From DATFIX01 sp047617305 (GTDB lineage Archaea; Halobacteriota; Halobacteria; Halobacteriales; Natrialbaceae): DNA of 20,484 nucleotides. The notes under the pieces are model-generated. The model ran no database searches, had not been told where the DNA came from, and saw only the letters and a program-made list of their open reading frames with translations. Positions within the stretch are counted from its first letter, which is position 1. The number at the start of each line of letters is the position of its first letter. Positions 15,139-20,484 of the stretch are shown here, piece after piece. A program made the translations under genes and the position numbers. The stretch covers positions 1 to 20,484 of the forward strand of contig JBLGCL010000027.1 in NCBI GenBank assembly GCA_047617305.1, written 5' to 3'.

Positions 15139-15636
15139 ATGAGCCTCGGGCAACGCGTGGCCGACGACCACCAACTCGCGCGACTCCTGCAGATCGGAGT
15201 CGTGATCGAGGACCTGGTCGAGTCCCGCGCACACCACCATCTCGATTCGCTATCGCCGCCGGAGGATTCGATCGACGCGGCGGTTCGAGACCTGCTCGAA
15301 GCCGCTGCAGAGCGGTCGGCCGCCCATCGGGAGCGCCTGGAAGGGATCGTCGACGACCTCGACGTCGAACCAGTGCCGTACGAGGAAATCGACGACCTCG
15401 TCGAGTCGAGGTACGCACAGACGGCCCCGGAGGACTTCGACGACCTCCTGTACGACCAGCTGTGCAACGAGGAGACGGCGTACAAGTTCTACGACGACCT
15501 GATCGAGGCGGTCGAGGACTCCGAGGCCGACTTCGAGATCGACACCGACCGAGTTCTGGAGGTGCTCCGGGAGATCCGCGAGGATGAGGAAGCGGGCGTC
15601 GAACGGGTGACCGAGATCATGGAGCGTCGATCATGA
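15139..15636 (+). CDS. Ferritin-like/rubrerythrin-type helical protein
   Basis: A 165-residue, highly acidic, mostly helical protein with the four-helix pattern of ferritin-like domains. Helix 1 is VVIEDLVESRAHHH (E24), helix 2 AAERSAAHRERLEG (E58, H63), helix 3 CNEETAYKFYDDLI (E111/E112) and helix 4 REDEEAGVERVTEI (E150/E151). The spacing in helix 2 is E-x4-H rather than the usual ExxH, and helix 4 has Gly/Val where the second ExxH histidine is expected, so an intact di-iron site is not assured. Position between sufCBD and a DtxR-family gene supports a role in iron or redox handling, but this is inference. It could instead be a non-catalytic ferritin-like family of unknown role. Confidence 0.6.
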   Translation: MSLGQRVADDHQLARLLQIGVVIEDLVESRAHHHLDSLSPPEDSIDAAVRDLLEAAAERSAAHRERLEGIVDDLDVEPVPYEEIDDLVESRYAQTAPEDFDDLLYDQLCNEETAYKFYDDLIEAVEDSEADFEIDTDRVLEVLREIREDEEAGVERVTEIMERRS

Positions 15637-15643
15637 CGCCGCC

Positions 15644-15650
15644 GAGGGGG
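15644..15650 (+). promoter_or_regulatory. Shine-Dalgarno-like GAGGGGG before the DtxR-family gene
   Basis: GAGGGGG lies about 8-10 bases before the ATG at 15659, supporting that start and co-transcription with the ferritin-like gene 22 bp upstream. Confidence 0.45.
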
Positions 15651-15658
15651 GCACACGT

Positions 15659-16087
15659 ATGAACACTGCAGATCAGTACCTGAAGGCGATCTACCTCGCA
15701 CAGTCGGTGGAGGACGGCCCGGCGTCGACGGGCACCCTCGCGGACATGCTCGACGTGACGCCCGCCAGCGCCAACGAGATGATCGGCAAGCTCGAGGATC
15801 GCGGGTTCGCGGACCACGAGAAATACAAGGGCGTGACGCTCACGGATGACGGCATCGTTCGGGCCCGCGATGCGCTCGAGACCTACTGCATCCTCGAGCG
15901 CTTCCTCGCGAACGTCCTCGAGGTCGAGGAGTATCGGGAAGAGGCCCGGGCGCTCGAGAGCGTCATCGACGACACCGTCGCCAACCGCCTCGATACGATC
16001 ATCGACCGCCGGTCGGAATGTCCGGACTGTTTCGCCGCCGAGGACGACGTCTGCGAGTACCTCGGCCAGGAGATCGAAGCGGACTGA
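15659..16087 (+). CDS. DtxR/MntR-family transcriptional regulator with altered metal site
   Basis: A 142-residue DNA-binding protein. Residues about 1-62 form the winged helix-turn-helix (TLADMLDVTPASANEMIGKL, then the wing KYKGVTLTDDG). About 65-140 is the dimerisation/effector domain (ERFLANVLEVEEY, ARALESVIDD). By eye against B. subtilis MntR, the ligands D8, E11, H77, E99 and H103 correspond to Q6, K9, Y76, R97 and S101, so only the E102 equivalent (E100) is kept. Four cysteines occur instead: C77 and a C-terminal CPDC (C121, C124) plus C132. It may therefore sense a different metal, an Fe-S cluster or redox state. It follows the ferritin-like gene by 22 bp and lies downstream of suf. Halobacterium has known DtxR-type iron regulators (SirR/Idr); orthology cannot be decided here. 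Confidence 0.88.
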   Translation: MNTADQYLKAIYLAQSVEDGPASTGTLADMLDVTPASANEMIGKLEDRGFADHEKYKGVTLTDDGIVRARDALETYCILERFLANVLEVEEYREEARALESVIDDTVANRLDTIIDRRSECPDCFAAEDDVCEYLGQEIEAD

Positions 16088-16200
16088 GTGGACGGCGGTT
16101 CGGCGGATCGACGTGGGGTTTTCCCGGGCACTGCGGATGGTTATGGCGAGCGCTCGATCCGGCGGAGCGACTGAACCTCCGGCAGGACGCCATACTGCCC

Positions 16201-16211
16201 TCAAAATAATG
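16201..16211 (+). promoter_or_regulatory. Candidate TATA-like element for the formate dehydrogenase operon
   Basis: TCAAAATAATG stands out in GC-rich DNA of the 173-bp gap before the NuoE-like gene. It would place a transcript start near 16233 and a leader of about 28 nt before ATG 16261. This is based on composition only. Confidence 0.3.
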
Positions 16212-16260
16212 GCTCACGATGTAATTGCGGGGGGACCTTCTAGGCAGTCGGGACAGAGAC

Positions 16261-16767
16261 ATGGCTTCGAACAACGCAGTCACAGCGACGGCCGAATTCG
16301 AGCTCGACGAGGCCGAGCTCGAGGAGGCCCTGTCGGCGTTTCCGGCGGGACAGGAAGGCGTGTTGCCGGCCTTGCACGAGGCCCAGGAGATGTACGGCTA
16401 TCTACCGGCGGCAGCCCTGGAGAAGATCGCGGAGGTCTGTGGCACGTCCCTGGCCGAGGTGGTCGGGGTCGCGACGTTCTACGATCACTTCTCCCTCCAG
16501 CCCCAGGGCGATCACACGATCCGCGTCTGTACCGGGACGGCCTGTCACGTCAACGGGGCCGACGACACGCTCGACACCCTCGAAACGGAACTCGACGTCC
16601 ACCCCGGCGAAGTCACGGAGGACGGCGCGTTCACGCTGACGACCGTCCGGTGCGTCGGCGCCTGTGGACTCGCCCCGGTCGTCATGGTCGACGACGACGT
16701 CGAGGGCAGTACGTCGCCCGAGGACGTGCCGGCGATGGTCGAGAAGTACCGGACAGGGGGTGACTGA
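16261..16767 (+). CDS. NuoE/HoxE-like thioredoxin-fold [2Fe-2S] subunit
   Basis: A 168-residue soluble subunit of an NAD(H)-linked oxidoreductase. The N-terminal helical part (about 15-75: LPALHEAQEMYGYLP, VVGVATFYDHFS) is typical of NuoE. It is followed by a thioredoxin-like [2Fe-2S] domain with the four ligands C90 and C95 (CTGTACHVNG), C131 and C135 (CVGACGLAPVV). The family serves complex I, bidirectional hydrogenases and NAD-linked formate dehydrogenases; here the downstream NuoF-like and FdhA genes point to the last (as in FdsG or HylC-type subunits). The ATG at 16261 is preferred over an in-frame TTG at 16225, because family members start near here. The NuoF-like ATG follows 4 bp after the stop. 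Haloarchaeal complex I is known to lack NuoE, so this copy stands apart. Confidence 0.93.
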   Translation: MASNNAVTATAEFELDEAELEEALSAFPAGQEGVLPALHEAQEMYGYLPAAALEKIAEVCGTSLAEVVGVATFYDHFSLQPQGDHTIRVCTGTACHVNGADDTLDTLETELDVHPGEVTEDGAFTLTTVRCVGACGLAPVVMVDDDVEGSTSPEDVPAMVEKYRTGGD

Positions 16768-16771
16768 CCGG

Positions 16772-18526
16772 ATGTCGAACGCCGCGAACTCGCCGGACGA
16801 GAACGGTGGCATGCGACTCATCACCTGTGCCGGCACCGGGTGCGTCTCGTCGGGATCGCTGGACGTCCACGAGGCGCTCGCGGACCGGATCGCCGACCTT
16901 GAGGACGAGGACGTCGACGTCGCCCTCCAGGGCTCCGAGACGGACGCCGACGCGGCCGTCCCGACCGTCGGCGGCGCGGACGCGCACGTCAGCGGCTGTC
17001 ACGGGTTCTGCGAGCAGGGCCCGCTGGTCCGGATCGAACCCGAAGGGATCCTCTACACCGGCGTCACCACGGAGGACGTCGACGACATCGTCGAGCGAAC
17101 CGTCCGGGACGGCGAGATCCTCGAGGATCTCTGCTATCACTCCCCCGACAACGGGATCTACACGCGCGAGGAGGACATCCCCTTCTATCGCGGGCAGCGC
17201 CGGATCGTCCTCTCGAACTGCGGACGGATCGATCCGGAATGCATCGAGGACTACGAGGACGAAGGCGGCTACGACGCCCTCGACCGGGCACTGACGGAGA
17301 TGGACCCGGACGAGGTCTGGGGGGCGGTCAAGGACGCCGGCCTCCGTGGCCGCGGCGGCGCCGGGTTCCCGACCGGCCTGAAGTGGGAGTTCGCGGCCGA
17401 CCAGGACGCCGACGAGAAGTACGTCGTCGCGAACTGCGACGAGGGCGACCCGGGGGCGTTCATGGACCGCAGCCTGGTCGAGGGCGATCCCCACCGACTC
17501 GTCGAGGGGATGGCCATCGCGGGCTACGCGACCGGCGCCTCGAACGGCATCGTGTTTATCCGGGCCGAGTACCCCCTCGCCGTCGAACGTATCCAGGGCG
17601 CCATCGAGGACGCCCGCGAGGCGGGCTACCTCGGCGGGGACCTCTTCGGCCAGGGGTTCGACTTCGACCTGGAGGTCAAGAAGGGCGCCGGCGCCTTCGT
17701 CTCCGGCGAGGAGACGGCCCTCATCAAGTCCATCGAGGGCAAGCGCGGGATGCCCGACCCGCGACCGCCCTACCCGGTCGAGTCCGGGCTGTGGGGCCAG
17801 CCGACGACCATCAACAACGTCGAGACGCTCGGGAACGTCCCCGAGATCATCCGCCACGGCGCGGACTGGTTCGCGGACATCGGGAGCGAGGACAGCCCCG
17901 GGACGAAGACGTTCGCGGTGACGGGCGACGTGCAGAACACCGGGCTGATCGAGGTTCCGATGGGGATCACGCTGCGGGAGGCCATCTACGACGTGGCCGG
18001 CGGCGTCGTCGGCGACGAGTTCAAGGCCGTCCAGATCGGCGGCCCGTCCGGCGGGTGTCTCGCCGAACAGCACCTCGACATGCCGATGACCTTCGACTCG
18101 CTCCAGGAGGCCGGCGCGATGATCGGCTCCGGCGGCCTGGTGGTGATGGACGAGAGTACCTGTATGGTCGAGGTGGCGCGGTACTTCCTCTCGTTCACCC
18201 AGGAGGAGTCCTGCGGGAAGTGCCCGCCCTGTCGGGTCGGCACGAAGCGGATGCTCGAGATTCTCGAGAAGTTCACCTCGGGAGAAGCGACCGAAGAAGA
18301 CCTCGAACGCCTCGAGGAACTCTCCGAGTACGTCGCCGACTCCTCGCTCTGCGGGCTGGGCAAGACGGCCCCGACGCCCGTCGACACCACCTTGCGGTAC
18401 TTCCGCGACGAGTACGAGGCCCACCTGGCGGGCGAGTGCCCGGCCGGCGAGTGCGCCCTCGGCGAGTCTGCGGGCGGTTCGAGCGAGACAGGTGAAGCCA
18501 GCGAACCGATGGAGGGCGTCCAGTAG
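16772..18526 (+). CDS. NuoF-like NADH-binding FMN/Fe-S subunit of formate dehydrogenase module
   Basis: A 584-residue protein that would bind FMN and NAD(H) and exchange electrons with the NuoE-like and FdhA partners. An N-terminal thioredoxin-like [2Fe-2S] domain has C19, C24 (CAGTGC), C76 and C80 (CHGFC). The FMN/NAD core shows GRGGAGFPTG (193-202), NCDEGDPGAF (221-230) and GAGAFVSGEETALI (305-318). A [4Fe-4S] site has C481, C484, C487 (CGKCPPC) and C527 (LCGLG). After it comes CPAGEC (C556, C561), then a Ser/Glu tail. The added N-terminal domain and CPAGxC resemble HoxF/HydB-type subunits, but the two extra [4Fe-4S] motifs that HydB carries at its C-terminus are absent. The ATG at 16772 lies 4 bp after the NuoE-like stop; a GTG at 16760 is an alternative. 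Confidence 0.94.
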   Translation: MSNAANSPDENGGMRLITCAGTGCVSSGSLDVHEALADRIADLEDEDVDVALQGSETDADAAVPTVGGADAHVSGCHGFCEQGPLVRIEPEGILYTGVTTEDVDDIVERTVRDGEILEDLCYHSPDNGIYTREEDIPFYRGQRRIVLSNCGRIDPECIEDYEDEGGYDALDRALTEMDPDEVWGAVKDAGLRGRGGAGFPTGLKWEFAADQDADEKYVVANCDEGDPGAFMDRSLVEGDPHRLVEGMAIAGYATGASNGIVFIRAEYPLAVERIQGAIEDAREAGYLGGDLFGQGFDFDLEVKKGAGAFVSGEETALIKSIEGKRGMPDPRPPYPVESGLWGQPTTINNVETLGNVPEIIRHGADWFADIGSEDSPGTKTFAVTGDVQNTGLIEVPMGITLREAIYDVAGGVVGDEFKAVQIGGPSGGCLAEQHLDMPMTFDSLQEAGAMIGSGGLVVMDESTCMVEVARYFLSFTQEESCGKCPPCRVGTKRMLEILEKFTSGEATEEDLERLEELSEYVADSSLCGLGKTAPTPVDTTLRYFRDEYEAHLAGECPAGECALGESAGGSSETGEASEPMEGVQ

Positions 18527-18530
18527 GAGG
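18526..18530 (+). promoter_or_regulatory. Shine-Dalgarno GGAGG for fdhA
   Basis: GGAGG begins at the last base of the NuoF-like stop codon and ends 8 bases before ATG 18539, supporting this start and coupling with the preceding gene. Confidence 0.55.
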
Positions 18531-18538
18531 GTCCGAGT

Positions 18539-20484
18539 ATGGCACAAGCAGAAACACGACACACCGAGACGGCCGAGACGGTCGAGGTGACGATCGACGA
18601 CGAGACGTACGAAGTCGACGAGAACGCGACGGTCCTGGAGGCCGCGATGGCGAACGGCGTCGAGATCCCGACGCTCTGTCACATGGACGGCCTGGAGAAC
18701 ACCGCGGCCTGCCGGATGTGCCTCGTCGAGACCGAGGAGGGCGGCGACCCGGTGGCGGCCTGTTCGCTCCCCGTCGAGGACGGCCTGACTGTCGAGACCG
18801 ACACCGAGCGACTGCGGCGCTCGCGACGGAACACCCTCGAACTCCTGCTCTCCGAGAACTGCGTCGACTGCCTGACCTGCGAGCAACGCGGCGGCTGCGA
18901 ACTGGCCGACCTCGCCTACGAGTACGACGTCGACATGGATCAGTACGAGGGCGGCGGCGGCCGGTTCGAGCCGATGACGGACAACCCCTACTTCCAGCTC
19001 GACCACGACAAGTGCATCCTCTGCGGGCGCTGCGTCCAGGCCTGTGACGAGGTTCGGCACAACTCCGCGATCGGCTTCACCGGTCGGGGCATGGAGACGA
19101 AGGTCGCCCCGCCGCTGGACCGGTCGCTCACCGAGACCGAGTGCAAGTTCTGCGGGCAGTGCGTCGACTCCTGCCCCACGGGCGCGCTGACGGCGAAGGA
19201 CCGCCTCGGCGCCGGGCGCGAGGAGGATCTCGAGACGACGTCGACGATCTGCACCTACTGCGGCGTCGGCTGTCGGATCGAATTCAAGCACGAGGATAAC
19301 GAAATCGTCGACGCCTCAGTCGTCGACGATCCCGACACGGCCCCGGCGAACGGCGACCGCATGTGCGTGAAGGGCCGGTTCGCCTTCGACTTCGTGAACG
19401 ACGACGAGCGCCTGACGAAACCCCTCATCCGCGAGGACGGCGAGCTTCGCGAGGCGTCCTGGGAGGAGGCGCTCGACTACACCGCCGAGCGCCTGCAGGA
19501 GATCCGCGAGGAGCACGGCGCCGACGCCGTCGCGGGGCTCGCGTCGGCGACCTGCACGAACGAGGAGAACTACGTCTACCAGAAGTTCATGCGGGCCGCG
19601 TTCGGGACGAACAACGTCGATCACTGCGCCCGCCTCTGTCACGCCTCGACGGTCGCCGGGCTGGGACGCGCGTTCGGCAGCGGCGCGATGACCAACTCGA
19701 ACGAGGAGATCCGGGACGCCGACGCCATCCTGATCACAGGCTCGAACACGACCGAGGCCCACCCGGTTCTGGGGCTGGAAGTGCAGGAGGCCGTCGAGAA
19801 CGGCGCCGACCTTATCCTGGTGGATCCACGCGAGATCGAGATCGCGGACGACGCGGACCTCCACCTGCGCCAGACGGGCGGGACCGACATCGCGTGGGTC
19901 AACGGGATGCTCCACGTCATCCTCGAGGCGGGCCTCGTGGACGAGGAGTTCGTCGCGGAGCGCACCGAGAACTTCGAGGCACTGAAGGAGACGGTCGCGG
20001 ACTACCCGCCGGAAAAGGTCGAGGAGATAGCGGGCATCGACGCCGAGAAGCTCCGCGAGGCGGCCCGGATGTACGCCGAGGCCGATACCGCCTCGATCCT
20101 CTACGCGATGGGGATCACCCAGCACAGCAGCGGGACTGACAACGTCCTCGCGCTCGCGAACCTCGCGATGGCCACCGGGAACGTCGGCAAGGAGGCCGCC
20201 GGCGTCAACCCCCTGCGCGGCCAGAACAACGTCCAGGGCGCCTGCGACCTCGGCGCCCTCCCGGACGTCTATCCGGGCTACCAGGCGGTCGACGATCCCG
20301 AGATCAACGGGACGTTCGAGGCCCACTGGGACGCCGACTTGCCCGAAGAACCCGGCCTGACGATCACCGAGATGATCGACGCCGCCCGCTTCGGGAACGT
20401 GAAGGGGATGTACGTGATGGGCGAGAACCCGATGGTGAGCGACCCGCACCTCCGGCACGTCCAGGAGGGCCTGGAGGAACTCGA
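18539..20484 (+). CDS. fdhA: Formate dehydrogenase alpha subunit, molybdopterin enzyme, 3' end outside window
   Basis: The first 648 residues of a cytoplasmic formate dehydrogenase (oxidising formate to CO2, or the reverse) are in the window; the rest lies beyond it. Order of domains: a [2Fe-2S] domain (C47, C58, C61, C75); a NuoG-type [4Fe-4S] site with C108, C111, C114, C120, where the usual His ligand is replaced by Asn-Cys; two ferredoxin [4Fe-4S] sites (C159/162/165/169 and C202/205/208/212); then the Mo-bis-PGD domain with its [4Fe-4S] cluster (C238, C241, C245, C276). The active site HCARLCHASTVAGL has Cys367 where selenocysteine or Cys binds Mo, with His368 next to it. No TGA occurs there, so no selenocysteine is needed. 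The start is supported by a GGAGG 8 bases upstream. FdsABG/HylA-type soluble NAD-linked FDH is the best fit. Confidence 0.93.
   Translation, partial: MAQAETRHTETAETVEVTIDDETYEVDENATVLEAAMANGVEIPTLCHMDGLENTAACRMCLVETEEGGDPVAACSLPVEDGLTVETDTERLRRSRRNTLELLLSENCVDCLTCEQRGGCELADLAYEYDVDMDQYEGGGGRFEPMTDNPYFQLDHDKCILCGRCVQACDEVRHNSAIGFTGRGMETKVAPPLDRSLTETECKFCGQCVDSCPTGALTAKDRLGAGREEDLETTSTICTYCGVGCRIEFKHEDNEIVDASVVDDPDTAPANGDRMCVKGRFAFDFVNDDERLTKPLIREDGELREASWEEALDYTAERLQEIREEHGADAVAGLASATCTNEENYVYQKFMRAAFGTNNVDHCARLCHASTVAGLGRAFGSGAMTNSNEEIRDADAILITGSNTTEAHPVLGLEVQEAVENGADLILVDPREIEIADDADLHLRQTGGTDIAWVNGMLHVILEAGLVDEEFVAERTENFEALKETVADYPPEKVEEIAGIDAEKLREAARMYAEADTASILYAMGITQHSSGTDNVLALANLAMATGNVGKEAAGVNPLRGQNNVQGACDLGALPDVYPGYQAVDDPEINGTFEAHWDADLPEEPGLTITEMIDAARFGNVKGMYVMGENPMVSDPHLRHVQEGLEEL

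Noticed and set aside
16682..19291. 869-codon open frame on the - strand opposite the NuoF-like gene and fdhA
   Set aside because: Low-complexity composition without motifs; the + strand proteins have full Fe-S and FMN motifs.
19634..19642. Possible selenocysteine site in FdhA
   Set aside because: The active-site codon at 19637-19639 is TGT (Cys367), not TGA, so the cysteine form of the enzyme is encoded.
19363..20139. Second + strand open frame inside fdhA
   Set aside because: Arg/Gly-rich out-of-frame product of high GC; the FdhA frame with the active-site motif is continuous here.

Overview
This window is a high-GC stretch of what looks like a haloarchaeal (class Halobacteria) chromosome. 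The evidence is strongly acidic proteins (runs of Asp/Glu in SufC, SufB and PolB), a Tat-type lipoprotein signal on the transporter binding protein, an archaeal B-family DNA polymerase with PCNA-binding motifs, and several weak TATA-like boxes 26-28 bp upstream of ATG with no Shine-Dalgarno (leaderless genes). All sixteen convincing genes lie on the + strand, and both ends of the window cut a gene. No tRNA, rRNA, CRISPR array or insertion sequence was seen.

Layout: (1) 2-865, C-terminal end of an RND/MMPL-type membrane exporter. (2) 866-1373, an AT-rich intergenic region with a 10-bp perfect hairpin and several TATA-like boxes. (3) 1374-5456, a three-gene TRAP-TAXI uptake operon: Tat lipoprotein binding protein, DUF1850 protein, fused permease. 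(4) 5617-7655, hisD overlapping a SAM methyltransferase by ATGA. (5) 7762-8493, an SDR oxidoreductase. (6) 8543-11251, DNA polymerase B. (7) 11456-15064, sufC-sufB-sufD for Fe-S cluster assembly. (8) 15139-16087, a ferritin-like protein and a DtxR-family regulator. (9) 16261 to the end, a soluble formate dehydrogenase-type module: NuoE-like, NuoF-like and a molybdopterin FdhA cut by the window edge.

How the genes fit together: the suf operon, the ferritin-like protein and the DtxR-like regulator form an iron/Fe-S neighbourhood directly upstream of an enzyme complex that would need many Fe-S clusters (about nine cluster motifs visible across its three subunits). The Nuo-like subunits would pass electrons between the FdhA active site (formate/CO2) and NAD(H).

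The strongest unusual signals are these. In polB, AT-rich rare-codon islands sit on polymerase motifs A, B and C, the positions where PolB inteins insert, with a fourth island between A and B; this looks like a footprint of past inteins or of selection at homing-endonuclease sites. The DtxR-family protein has lost nearly all canonical metal ligands but carries four cysteines. NuoE/NuoF-type subunits occur in a lineage whose complex I is known to lack them.
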